A DNA stretch of 64,000 bases from CAVTWD01 sp963738325. Its GTDB lineage: Bacteria; Actinomycetota; Acidimicrobiia; Acidimicrobiales; Ilumatobacteraceae. A model generated the notes under the pieces. The model was given only the letters and a program-made list of their open reading frames with translations. It made no database searches and was not told the DNA's origin. Shown one piece after another: positions 25,332 through 34,117 of this stretch. A program made the translations under genes and the position numbers. Position 1 is the first letter of the stretch, and every line of letters begins with the position of its first letter. The stretch lies in contig CAVTWD010000017.1 of the NCBI GenBank assembly GCA_963738325.1, positions 310,001-374,000 on the forward strand, written 5' to 3'.

Positions 25332-26718
25332 CGGACATCGAGACCCCGCCCCCGTCCGCGTGATGGCCGTGGCGACGAGCCCGCCAACCGCGACGGTCTC
25401 GAGTCGGGAGCCGCGTACGCGCCAGCGTCCGGGCTGACGGCGCGGATCGAGCGGACGAGCGTGTGGCGGTCGATGTTCCGCCACCCCCGGCTGGACACGC
25501 CCCGCGGCCGCGCGCTCCAGTCGTTCTCCAACTTCTTCCTGCATCTCTATCCGGTGAAGGTGCCGGCACGGGTGCTGCGGCTGCGCTACTCGTTCCGCCT
25601 CGGATTCATCCTCACGGTCCTGTTCGGCATCCTCGTCGTCAGCGGCATCTACCTCATGTTCTTCTACACGCCGACGGCAGGCACGGCCTACGGCGACATG
25701 CAGCAGCTCCGCACGAGCGTCGGCTTCGGCCAGCTGGTCCGCAACGTCCACCGCTGGTCGGCGCACCTCATGGTTCTGGCCGTCATCCTCCACTTGGCGC
25801 GCACGTTCTTCGCCGGCGCGTACAAGAAGCCACGCGAGTTCAACTGGGTGATCGGCGTCGTGCTGCTCGTCCTCACGCTCGGCCTGTCCTTCACCGGTTA
25901 CCTCCTGCCGTGGGACCAGTTGAGCTACTGGGCCGTGACGGTCGGTACCGACCTCGTGCACTACGTGCCCGTGTTCGGGACGACGCTCCAGAACGTGCTC
26001 ATCGGCGGCAGCCAGGTGGGTCAGAGCACGCTGCAACGCTTCTACGCCTTCCACGTGGCGGTGCTCCCCGCCTTCGTCGTCGTCGCCATCTGCATCCACA
26101 TCTGGCGAGTACGCAAGGATGGCTTCGCCGTCGAACGGTCAAGCGTGCCGGAACCGACGGGCACGTTCCAGGAGGAGGCCACGGTCGCGCCGGTCGCGGC
26201 CACCGTCTGCACCGAGCAACCTCTACGGCGGGCGCACTCGGGTGCTGGGGGTTGTCGACCGCCAGTCGATCACCGCCGAGGAGCGCGCCGTCGACGACAC
26301 CGTGTTCACCTGGCCGCACCTCCTCGTCCGCCACGTCGTGGTCGCACTCGGTGTCGCCGCGGCTGTACTCGCGCTCGGCGTCGCGTTCGCGGCACCCCTC
26401 AAGGGCATCGCGGACCCCAACCTCACACCCGAGCCCGCCAAGGCGCCTTGGTACTTCGCTGGGCTGCAGGAGCTGTTGTCGCATTTCGATCCATTGGTGG
26501 CAGGAATCCTCGTGCCGCTGGGCGTCGTGCTGGTGCTCGTGCTCCTGCCGTACATCGACCGCAACCCGTCCACGGTGGCACGAAACCGCAAAGTGGCGAT
26601 CGCGCTGTTCTCGGGGCTGCTCGCCATCGCCGTGGCGCTGACCGTGATCGGGACCTTCTTCCGCGGTCCCGGTTGGCGTTTCGTCACACCGTGGACCCAT
26701 TGGTACGTCGAACTGTAG
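25328..26718 (+). CDS. Cytochrome b (b6-type core plus subunit-IV-like half), quinol:cytochrome c reductase; two frameshifts
   Basis: The N-terminal half has a four-helix b6 core. RNVHRWSAHLMVLAVILHLAR and FYAFHVAVLPAFVVVAICIH supply the paired haem ligands. The second half has KAPWYFAGLQELLSHFDPL, the Qo-site motif in its KAPWY form rather than PEWY, and three more helices ending FVTPWTHWYVEL. A start at GTG 25328 overlaps the flavoprotein stop (GTGA). From there the frame must shift near 25355 to reach SGLTARIERTSVWRSMFRH. A second shift near 26214 joins PVAATV to SNLYGGRTRVLG. It may be one fused chain or, less likely, two genes. Rieske and cytochrome c genes follow directly, completing a bc-type complex. 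Confidence 0.82.
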
Positions 26719-26727
26719 GAGGCGGCG

Positions 26728-27221
26728 ATGGCCACAACCCGACGCGAGTTGCTCCGCGACGGATGGAAGCTCGGGGGCGCGATCCTCGCGGCCGCAGCCG
26801 GCTGGACCGCGTACGAGTCGCTGCGGCCCCTCGGGAACACCACGAGCGGTGGCCCCATCAACCTGGGCGACCCCGCCAACTATCCCCCGAGAGCGCGACG
26901 TACGTGCCGCAGGGGCGTCTCTTCGTCGCCCACACCGGGACCGTGATCTATGCACTGTCGCAGAAGTGCCCACACCTCGGCTGCCGAGTTCCGTACTGCG
27001 ACTCCTCCGGACGGTTCGAGTGCCCCTGCCACGGCTCGACGTACGACCTCGGCGGCGAGTGGGTCGAGGGACCCGCGCCGCGAGGGATGGACCGGTTCGA
27101 CCTCAAGCTCGTCGCAGGCACGCTCGTCGCTGACACCTCCAAAGTGATCAGCGGGCCTCCTCATGGAGCCAAGCGACACCTCACCCCGGCCAAGGGGCCA
27201 GGCTGCGTGCCGAAGGCGTGA
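26728..27221 (+). CDS. Rieske [2Fe-2S] iron-sulfur protein; one frameshift
   Basis: About 164 aa. MATTRRELLRDGWKLGGAIL is a twin-arginine-like N-terminal anchor. After a one-base loss in a C-run near 26890, the cluster-binding motifs CPHLGC and CPCHGSTYD appear in FAHTG/VIYALSQ context, with GPAPRGMDRFDLKLV closing the fold. The Cys-His/Cys-His pairs are intact. It lies 9 bp after cytochrome b and 3 bp before cytochrome c, as expected for a quinol:cytochrome c reductase. Location is membrane-anchored with the cluster outside. Confidence 0.85.
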
Positions 27222-27224
27222 CGC

Positions 27225-27695
27225 GTGCCCAAGGAACGACTCACCCCACCACGGTTCGAACCCGCTGCGCTCGAGCGGAGCCTGAACCGGTACTTGGCTG
27301 TCGGGCTGGTCTTCATGGCAGTCCTGATCGCCGGTTTCATCGTGTACCGGGCACGTGAATCGAGCCTCCGGAACGACGCGAAGACTGCCCAGCTCGCCTC
27401 CTATCGGGCCATCGGCGCCCAGCTGTTCGCCACCAACTGCTCAGGCTGCCACGGCCAAGGGGCAACGGGCGGCACCGCGCCGGTGCTCGACTCGCAGCAG
27501 TTCCTCAAAGGCACGACGGACGATCAGATCGGCAACCTGATCAGCAGTGGCGTACCCGGCACCGAGATGCCGGCGTGGAACGTCGCCTTCTCCGGCACCC
27601 TCACCGACGAGCAGATCCGTCAGCTCACCACCTACTTGCGAGCGCTCGAACCGTCCGCACCCAGCGTGCCCACCTGGCGCCAAGGCAAGCAGTAG
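27225..27695 (+). CDS. Membrane-anchored c-type cytochrome
   Basis: 156 aa starting at GTG. One N-terminal helix (YLAVGLVFMAVLIAGFIVY) anchors a single class I cytochrome c domain. The haem site is FATNCSGCHGQGATGG, and VPGTEMPAWN supplies the distal Met. It ends with the helix TDEQIRQLTTYLRAL. It is the last gene of the cytochrome b/Rieske set and probably passes electrons to a terminal oxidase or to the cupredoxin. The reading frame is intact, unlike its neighbours. Confidence 0.9.
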   Translation: MPKERLTPPRFEPAALERSLNRYLAVGLVFMAVLIAGFIVYRARESSLRNDAKTAQLASYRAIGAQLFATNCSGCHGQGATGGTAPVLDSQQFLKGTTDDQIGNLISSGVPGTEMPAWNVAFSGTLTDEQIRQLTTYLRALEPSAPSVPTWRQGKQ

Positions 27696-27822
27696 CCCCG
27701 GCGCGGGCCCGATCGCGCGCCGGCCGCCATCCAACCAGCGACGCAGGCCAGCGCCGGCCGCGGCCCCGCGTACGATTCGCAGCGTGGCCCGGAGACCTGG
27801 CAGGGCGGTAGGAGCGCCACCC

Positions 27823-28991
27823 ATGGCGACCGAGCCTGCCCATGTTCCGGGCCATCGTCTGCGGCGGTTGTGGCAGCGCCTCGGGGACGCCGTCTCGTGG
27901 ACACCGCCGACGTCGACCGAGGTCGCCACGGTGGCCAAGTCCGGCTTGGCCGCGGGCCTCTCGTGGTGGGCGGCGCGCTCGATCACGGGGGTGCCCAACC
28001 CCATCCTCGCTCCGCTGACCGCCATCGTGGTCGTACAGGTCTCGGTGCGGGCGTCGATCCGCACGGCGCTCCAACGCAGCGCGGCGGTGGTGCTCGGCGT
28101 GCTCCTCGCGTTGGCCATCGGCGATGCCCTTACCTTGAACGCCCTCACCGTCGCCCTGGTCGTCGGGAGCATCGCTCGGCATCGGCCAGCTAGTGCTGCG
28201 ACTGCCGTCCTCGTCGGCGAGGCAGATCCCCATCAGCGTCCTCGTGGTCCTCACGGCCGTGTCTGCCAGCACGCAGAGCCTCGGCTGGCGACGAGCCCTG
28301 GACACCATCATCGGGGCCGCGGTGGGGGTCGTCATCTCCCTGGTGCTGCCGGCGTCGCGGCTGGTCGACGGGCGCCAGACGCTCGAACGGCTGGCGGGAG
28401 GCCCTCGGCGGCGTGCTGGAGCGGATGGGCGCGGGGCTGCACGACACATGGTCCACCGAGCAGACCGAGCAATGGCGGCGCACGGCGCGCACGGCGCGCG
28501 ACCGCCTCTTCCCCCAGGCGATGGAAGCGGTCGGCAACGGCCGCGAGGTGGCCCGCTGGAACGTCCGCGATCGGCGGCACATCGACGAGCTCGCTCGCTA
28601 CGAAGAGGTGCTCCCTCGACTCGAGCGGACGGCCATCGGGGTTTCCGTCATCTCCCGAGGACTTGACGATCACGCCCGCCTCTCGGGGACGACGCACCGC
28701 GCCATGCCGAACATGGGCGCGCTCCTCCTCGCGCTGGCGAGCGCGGTTCGCTCACTGGTGCAGGAGGTGCTCGGCGAGCCGGGGGACACCGATGTCGCGG
28801 GGGCGCTCGCCGAGGTCCGGGAACGACGAGAACGATGCGTGCGGGGCGCGCAGCGCCGGGTCCGGTTCGCCTTCGACCATGCCGACGACCCCCACCGCGA
28901 CAGCGTCGAGGGAGAGTGGCTCAACTACGCCTCGATCCTCGTGCAAGTCGACCGGATCGTCGGCGACCTCAGCGCTCCGCTGCCTCCCTGA
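27823..28991 (+). CDS. FUSC / aromatic-acid-exporter family membrane protein; two frameshifts
   Basis: The N-terminus (MATEPAHVPGHRLRRLWQRL) precedes a hydrophobic block with STEVATVAKSGLAAGLSWW, NPILAPLTAIVVVQVSV and RALDTIIGAAVGVVISLVLP, typical of the FUSC fold. A soluble helical C-terminal domain has WSTEQTEQWRRTARTARDRL and ends DRIVGDLSAPLPP. A base is missing near 28172, where ALGIGQLVLRLP should follow VVGS. A base is extra near 28396, where EALGGVLERMG should follow ERLA. A GTG at 27784 is an upstream alternative start. Relatives export organic acids or are of unknown function. It is not clearly linked to either neighbouring module. Confidence 0.75.
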
Positions 28992-29089
28992 CCGTTGTCA
29001 GGGTTCCTGAAGCTGAACGGGCGCGGCGCAGGTAGGATGGAAGGTGAGAGGACGAGTCGCATGGCCGTCCGAACAGGGGGAAGCGTTCC

Positions 29090-29323
29090 ATGGCAGTCGA
29101 GTCGACCGGCCACAGTCCGGGTAATCCGCGCCTGTTCGAGTTGATCGAGCACTCGCCGAAGACCGGCAAGAGCCCCACCGTGTGGGCTTGGCCCCAACTG
29201 ATCGACTACCTCAAGGTCGCCGGGCAACCGGTGCAGGGTCCGTGGCCGCCCCACCAGGAGCGGCGGCCCGACCCTGAGGCCGAGTCGCTGCCTGTCGCCA
29301 TTCCCGATCCTCGGTCATCCTGA
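29090..29323 (+). CDS. Small hypothetical protein at the head of the CO-dehydrogenase cluster
   Basis: 77 aa with a GGGGGAAG site before the ATG. It reads RLFELIEHSPKTGKSPTVWA, then QLIDYLKVAGQPVQGPWPP, and has a charged Pro-rich tail. It has no helix for membrane insertion and no motif I recognise. It lies 29 bp upstream of coxM on the same strand and is the first gene after a 98-bp gap likely to hold the promoter. It is therefore probably co-expressed with the CO-dehydrogenase genes. Confidence 0.6.
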   Translation: MAVESTGHSPGNPRLFELIEHSPKTGKSPTVWAWPQLIDYLKVAGQPVQGPWPPHQERRPDPEAESLPVAIPDPRSS

Positions 29324-29352
29324 GCGGCCCCACGCGCGGAGAGGAGGCTCGC

Positions 29353-30228
29353 ATCTACCCGTCCCGGTTTCGCTACGAGGCGCCGAGATCGCTCGAGGAG
29401 GCCATCGGGCTCCTCCACGACGGAGGGGGCGACGCCAAGGTGCTCGCCGGGGGGCAGAGCCTGATTCCCCTGATCAAGCTGCGCTTCGCCGCCCCCGAGA
29501 TGCTCGTCGACATCAACGACATCCCGGGCCTCGACTACCACCGGGTCGACCCGGACGGCACCATCCGCGTCGGCGCCCTCTGCCGTCATGCCGATCTGGA
29601 GCACTCGGCGGTCGTCGGCTCACGCCAGCCGACGATGGCCGCGGCCGCGCCCTTGATCGCCGATCCCATCGTACGCAACCGCGGCACGCTCGTCGGCTCG
29701 CTGTGCCACGGCGACCCGCAGGGTGACTGGGCCTCGGTGTTGACCGCGCTCGGCGGCCACGTGGTGGCGCAGGGGCCAACGGGCCGGCGGACCATCCCGG
29801 TAACGCAGTTCGTCACCGGCCCTTTCCAGAACGTCCTCGCGAGCGACGAGATCGCGGTGGAGGCCGTCATACCGGCGCCGAAGGGCGAGCCCGCCGGCAG
29901 CTATCTCAAGCTCGAGCGGCGGGTGGGCGACTTCGCCACCGTCGGTGTCGCCGTGGCCGTCGAGCGCGCGGCCGGCTCGATCAGTCGCGCGGGGATCGCC
30001 CTCACCGGGGTCGGAGCCTCGACCATCGACGCGACCGACGCGGCGCAGGCGCTCGTCGGTGGACCGCTCACCGCGGCGAGCGTCGAACGGGCGGCCGAGC
30101 TCGCCGCCGAGGCCGCGCAGCCTCGCACCGACCATCGTGGCAGCGCCGCGTTCAAACGGCACATCGTGCACACCTTCGTGGTGCGCATCCTCCAGCGTCT
30201 CGGCGAGCCCGCGGAGAAGGCGGCCTGA
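29353..30228 (+). CDS. coxM: CO dehydrogenase medium subunit (FAD-binding)
   Basis: This 291-aa flavoprotein passes electrons from the CoxS iron-sulfur clusters to the respiratory chain. It reads IYPSRFRYEAPRSLEEAIGL, then KVLAGGQSLIPLIKLRFA (the FAD AGGxSL loop), IVRNRGTLVGSLCHGDPQGD (second FAD loop) and YLKLERRVGDFATVGVAVAV. Family members begin MYPxxF, which places the start at ATC 29353. GAGGAGG lies 5 bases upstream, and no in-frame ATG or GTG exists before it in the gap. The codon is either a rare initiator or an altered ATG. The TGA is followed after 2 bases by coxS. Confidence 0.93.
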   Translation: MYPSRFRYEAPRSLEEAIGLLHDGGGDAKVLAGGQSLIPLIKLRFAAPEMLVDINDIPGLDYHRVDPDGTIRVGALCRHADLEHSAVVGSRQPTMAAAAPLIADPIVRNRGTLVGSLCHGDPQGDWASVLTALGGHVVAQGPTGRRTIPVTQFVTGPFQNVLASDEIAVEAVIPAPKGEPAGSYLKLERRVGDFATVGVAVAVERAAGSISRAGIALTGVGASTIDATDAAQALVGGPLTAASVERAAELAAEAAQPRTDHRGSAAFKRHIVHTFVVRILQRLGEPAEKAA

Positions 30229-30230
30229 GC

Positions 30231-30761
30231 ATGAGGAGCCTGTTCGAGGAAGTTACTCCCCCGCCCGACAGCAGCATCCCGGTGCGGCGGGTCACGATCG
30301 CCGTCAACGGCGAGCGGCGGGCGGCCGACGTCGAGCCCAGACTGTTGCTCGTCCACCTGCTGCGCCAGGGCTTCCAGCTGACGGGCACGCACATGGGCTG
30401 CGACACGACGAACTGCGGCGCATGCACCGTCCTGTTCGACGGCAGGGCCGTCAAGAGCTGCACGATGCTGGCCGTCCAGGCCGACGGGCACTCGGTCACC
30501 ACCGTCGAGGGCCTGGCCACGGCGAGCGAGCTGCACCCCCTGCAGGAGGGCTTCAAGGACGCCCATGGCTTGCAGTGCGGCTTCTGCACCCCGGGGATGA
30601 TGCTGGCGGCCAAAGCGCTGCTCGAGGAGAACCCGGACCCGACGGAGGACGAGGTGCGCTGGGCGCTGTCGGGGAACCTCTGCCGCTGCACCGGTTACCA
30701 GAACATCGTGAAGTCGGTGCTGTGGGCCGCGGAGAAGCTGCGCGCCCAGGCCGGCCACTGA
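30231..30761 (+). CDS. coxS: CO dehydrogenase small subunit (2x[2Fe-2S])
   Basis: 176 aa in two domains. The N-terminal plant-type ferredoxin domain carries GTHMGCDTTNCGACTVLFDG. The C-terminal helical domain carries LQCGFCTPGMMLAAK and GNLCRCTGYQNIV. All eight cluster Cys are present. It relays electrons from the molybdenum site in CoxL to FAD in CoxM. It has a 20-residue N-terminal extension with no recognised signal. The gene lies between coxM (2 bp) and coxL (6 bp), the standard M-S-L order. Confidence 0.97.
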   Translation: MRSLFEEVTPPPDSSIPVRRVTIAVNGERRAADVEPRLLLVHLLRQGFQLTGTHMGCDTTNCGACTVLFDGRAVKSCTMLAVQADGHSVTTVEGLATASELHPLQEGFKDAHGLQCGFCTPGMMLAAKALLEENPDPTEDEVRWALSGNLCRCTGYQNIVKSVLWAAEKLRAQAGH

Positions 30762-30767
30762 CGTGGG

Positions 30768-33173
30768 ATGGAGGATGACGGCGTGAGCCAGGCGCTCGAC
30801 GAGATCAAGATCGGCGGCATGGGGGCGAGCCGCCGGCGGGTGGAGGACAACCGGTTCATCCGCGGCAAGGGCAACTACATCGACGACATCGTGCTGCCGC
30901 GCATGCTCCACATGGAGATCCTGCGCAGCCCGCTCGCGCACGCTCGCATCAACTCGATCGATACGAGCAAGGCCTGGGACATCCCCGGCGTCCACCTCGT
31001 CCTCACCGGCGAGATGATGGCGAGCCGCAACCTCGCGTGGATGCCGACCCTCTCCTATGACACGCAGGCCGTGCTGGCCACCGACAAGGTTCGCTTCCAG
31101 GGCCAGGAGGTCGCCTGCGTCGTCGCCGACGACCCGTACATCGCCAAGGACGCCTGCGAAGCGATCGTGGTCGACTACGAGCCGCTGCCGGTGATCGTCA
31201 ACCCCCAGCAGGCCATGGCGCCGGGCGCACCGTTGATCCGCGACGACAAGGAGAACCAGCCCGACAACCTCGTCTACACGTGGGAGGTCGGTGACAAGGA
31301 AGGCACCGACCGGGCCTTCGCGCAGGCCGATCTGATCTCGAAGCTCGACCTGCACTACCCGCGCTCGCACCCCTCACCGCTGGAGTGCTGCGGATCGATC
31401 GCCGAGTTCGACCGGGCCCGCTCGAAGCTCACCGTCTACATGACCACGCAGGCGCCCCACATCATCCGCGCCGCGGTGGCGCTCGTCGCCGAGCTTCCCG
31501 AGCACATGATCCGCATCATCTCGCCCGACCTCGGCGGTGGCTTCGGCAACAAGGTGCCCGTGTACCCGGGCTACGTCATGTCGATCCTGGCGTCGATCCT
31601 GTTGGAACGGCCGGTGAAATGGATCGAGGACAGGACCGGCAACCTCATCTCCACGGGCTTCGCCCGCGACATCTACCTGCACGGCGAGATGGCACTGCGC
31701 AAGGACGGGACGATCCTCGCCGTGCGGATGCACACCGACGCCGACCATGGCGCCTTCTTCTCCGATGCGCAGCCGAGCAAGTTCAAGATCGGGCTGATGC
31801 ATTCGGCCTTCTCCTGTTACGACATCCCCGCCGCCCACCTCACGGCACGGGGCATGTACACCAACAAGGCGCCCGGGGGCGTCGCGTATCGCTGCTCGTT
31901 CCGCGTCACCGAAGCCATGTTCTTCCAGGAGCGCATGGTGCAAGCCGCGGCCCGCGACCTGGGGATCGACCCGGCCGAGTTCCGACGGGCCAACTTCGTG
32001 CGCGACGACGACTTCCCGCACCGGACCCCCTTCGGTTTCCTCACCGACTCCGGCCAGTACGGCAAGTGCCTCGACGTGGGCCTCGAGGCGGTCGGGTACC
32101 AGGACTTCCTGAAGCAGCAGGAGGTGGCCAGGAAACAAGGGCGCCTGCTGGGCATCGGGATCTCCACCATGACCGAGCCGCTCGGCGCCGGCAACAGCCG
32201 CGAGTACGACATCCTCGGCATCAAGATGTTCGATTCGGCCGAGTTGCGCGTGCACATGACCGGCAAGGCGCTCCTCCGCACCGGGGCCAAGACGCAAGGC
32301 CAGGGGCACGAGACCACGTGGGCGCAGATCGTGGCCCACGAGCTTGGCATCCCGGCCGAGGACGTGACCGTCGAGGAGGGCGACACCGACACCGCGCCAT
32401 TCGGCATGGGCACGTACGCCTCGCGCAGCACGCCCGTCGCCGGCGCCGCGGTGGCCATGGTCTCGCGCAAGATCCGAGCCAAGGCGCGCAAGCTCGCCGC
32501 CCACCTCCTCGAGGTCTCGGAGGAGGACATCGAGTGGGAGCTCGGGCGGTTCTACGTGCGCAGCGCGCCCGACCGGGGGGCCACCATCCAGGAATGCGCG
32601 ATGGCCGCCTACAGCAACATGCCCGACGGCATGGAGCCCGGCCTCGAGAACCACGCCTACTACGACCCGCCCAACCTCACGTGGCCGTTCGCCTGCTATA
32701 TCGCCACCGTCGAGGTCGACCCGGAGACGGGCGTGTGGGACGTGCTCAACGTGGTGGCCGTCGACGACTGCGGCGTGCGGATCAACCCGATGATCGTGGA
32801 AGGCCAGATCATGGGCGGGCTGACCGAGGCCTACGCGATGTCGAGCATGCAGTTCATCACCTTCGACTCCGAAGGCAACTGCATCGGCGCCAACTACATG
32901 GACTACCTGCTGCCCACCGCGTGGGAGACCCCGGGCTTCGAGCTGCACGAGGTCGTCACGCCCTGCCCGCACCATCCGATCGGCGCCAAGGGGATCGGCG
33001 AGTGCGCCACGGTCGGCGGGCCGGCCGCCTTCGTCAACGCGGTGATGGACGCGATCAAGGACACCGGCGTTCGCAACATCGACATGCCGCTGCTGCCCGA
33101 CCGGGTGTACGAAGCGCTCAGCCAGCGCCACGACGTGTCCGGAGCCCCTCCGGTGAGGACGGAGGACCGGTGA
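30768..33173 (+). CDS. coxL: Aerobic CO dehydrogenase large subunit, form I (Mo-Cu)
   Basis: This 801-aa catalytic subunit oxidises CO at a Mo-S-Cu site on molybdopterin cytosine dinucleotide. The decisive motif is VAYRCSFR at residues 372-379. It matches AYXCSFR of true (form I) CO dehydrogenases, with Cys376 as the copper ligand. GIGECATVG provides the catalytic Glu near 745, and DLGGGFGNK lies in the cofactor-binding region. ATG 30768 is used, but GGAGG at 30771-30775 would suit the in-frame GTG at 30783. The stop overlaps the next start (GTGA). Gene order, motif and nearby molybdate and maturation genes all support atmospheric or environmental CO oxidation. Confidence 0.97.
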   Translation: MEDDGVSQALDEIKIGGMGASRRRVEDNRFIRGKGNYIDDIVLPRMLHMEILRSPLAHARINSIDTSKAWDIPGVHLVLTGEMMASRNLAWMPTLSYDTQAVLATDKVRFQGQEVACVVADDPYIAKDACEAIVVDYEPLPVIVNPQQAMAPGAPLIRDDKENQPDNLVYTWEVGDKEGTDRAFAQADLISKLDLHYPRSHPSPLECCGSIAEFDRARSKLTVYMTTQAPHIIRAAVALVAELPEHMIRIISPDLGGGFGNKVPVYPGYVMSILASILLERPVKWIEDRTGNLISTGFARDIYLHGEMALRKDGTILAVRMHTDADHGAFFSDAQPSKFKIGLMHSAFSCYDIPAAHLTARGMYTNKAPGGVAYRCSFRVTEAMFFQERMVQAAARDLGIDPAEFRRANFVRDDDFPHRTPFGFLTDSGQYGKCLDVGLEAVGYQDFLKQQEVARKQGRLLGIGISTMTEPLGAGNSREYDILGIKMFDSAELRVHMTGKALLRTGAKTQGQGHETTWAQIVAHELGIPAEDVTVEEGDTDTAPFGMGTYASRSTPVAGAAVAMVSRKIRAKARKLAAHLLEVSEEDIEWELGRFYVRSAPDRGATIQECAMAAYSNMPDGMEPGLENHAYYDPPNLTWPFACYIATVEVDPETGVWDVLNVVAVDDCGVRINPMIVEGQIMGGLTEAYAMSSMQFITFDSEGNCIGANYMDYLLPTAWETPGFELHEVVTPCPHHPIGAKGIGECATVGGPAAFVNAVMDAIKDTGVRNIDMPLLPDRVYEALSQRHDVSGAPPVRTEDR

Positions 33174-34117
33174 GCGGGCACGAGGGCGACGCCTGGGACG
33201 TCGTCGACCAGGCCCGCGAGCTCGCCCACCGCGGCGAGGAGTTCGCGCTCGCCACGGTGGTGTGGCGACAGGGGCCGTCCTCGGGACATCAGGGCTCGCG
33301 CGCCATCGTGACCGCGTCCGGTGAGCTCCGCGGCTGGATCGGCGGGGCGTGCGCCGAGCCCGTCGTCATCCGGGAGGCCCAGCGGGCCATCTCGGACGGC
33401 GTTCCCCGCTTGCTCTTGCTCGGGACGCCGGAGCAGTTCGGTGCCGTCCACGACGGGATGACGGTCATCCCGATCTCGTGCGACAGCGACGGCGCCATGG
33501 AGATCTACGTCGAACCGGTGCTCTCCAGCCCGCACCTCGTCGTGGTGGGCCGCTCGCCGATGGCCGACACGCTGTGCCAGCTGGCGCACGACCTGGGTTG
33601 GCGGGCCGACCTCGTCGACGGCGCGGGCTTCGCGGCGACGGCCGTCGACGAGCGGGCGGTCGTGGTGGTCGCCACGCAGGGCCACGGCGACGAGGACGCC
33701 GTCGAGCACGCCGTCAACGCCTCGCCCGTGTACGTGGGGCTGGTGGCGTCGCGCCGCCGCGGTGAGTCGGTGCTCGGCTACCTGCACGACCGGGGTGTGC
33801 CACGCGACCGGCTCGAGCAGGTGCGGGTGCCTGTGGGGCTCGACCTCGGGCACACGTCCCACCGGGAGATCGCGGTCGCCATCCTCGCCGAGCTCGTCCA
33901 GCTCCGGGCCTCCGGGGCGCTGGCGGCGGCGCAACCCGCGGGGGTCCCGACGCAGGCGCGCGCCCTCGATCCCGTATGTGGGATGACGGTGGCCGCCGAC
34001 CAGAGCAGCCGCCCAGTCGTCCACGCCGGCGTCACCTACTACTTCTGTGGCGCCCGTTGTCGCGCCGCCTTCGAGAACGACCCGGCTGCCTTCCTGCCCA
34101 AGGAGGCTCGATGCTGA
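33170..34117 (+). CDS. XdhC/CoxI-family maturation protein fused to a YHS metal-binding domain
   Basis: 315 aa from GTG 33170. The N-terminal part is XdhC-like (FALATVVWRQGPSSGHQGSR; GWIGGACAEPVVIREA). A Rossmann domain follows (HLVVVGRSPMADTLCQLAHDL; GLVASRRRGESVLGYL; GLDLGHTSHREIAVAILAEL). Such proteins hold the molybdenum cofactor and help to sulfurate or insert it. The last 50 residues add ALDPVCGMTV and YYFCGARCRAAFENDPAAFL, a YHS domain that binds soft metals such as copper. A metal-binding domain on a cofactor chaperone is suggestive because the active site needs copper. The gene overlaps both coxL and coxG. Confidence 0.88.
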   Translation: MSGHEGDAWDVVDQARELAHRGEEFALATVVWRQGPSSGHQGSRAIVTASGELRGWIGGACAEPVVIREAQRAISDGVPRLLLLGTPEQFGAVHDGMTVIPISCDSDGAMEIYVEPVLSSPHLVVVGRSPMADTLCQLAHDLGWRADLVDGAGFAATAVDERAVVVVATQGHGDEDAVEHAVNASPVYVGLVASRRRGESVLGYLHDRGVPRDRLEQVRVPVGLDLGHTSHREIAVAILAELVQLRASGALAAAQPAGVPTQARALDPVCGMTVAADQSSRPVVHAGVTYYFCGARCRAAFENDPAAFLPKEARC

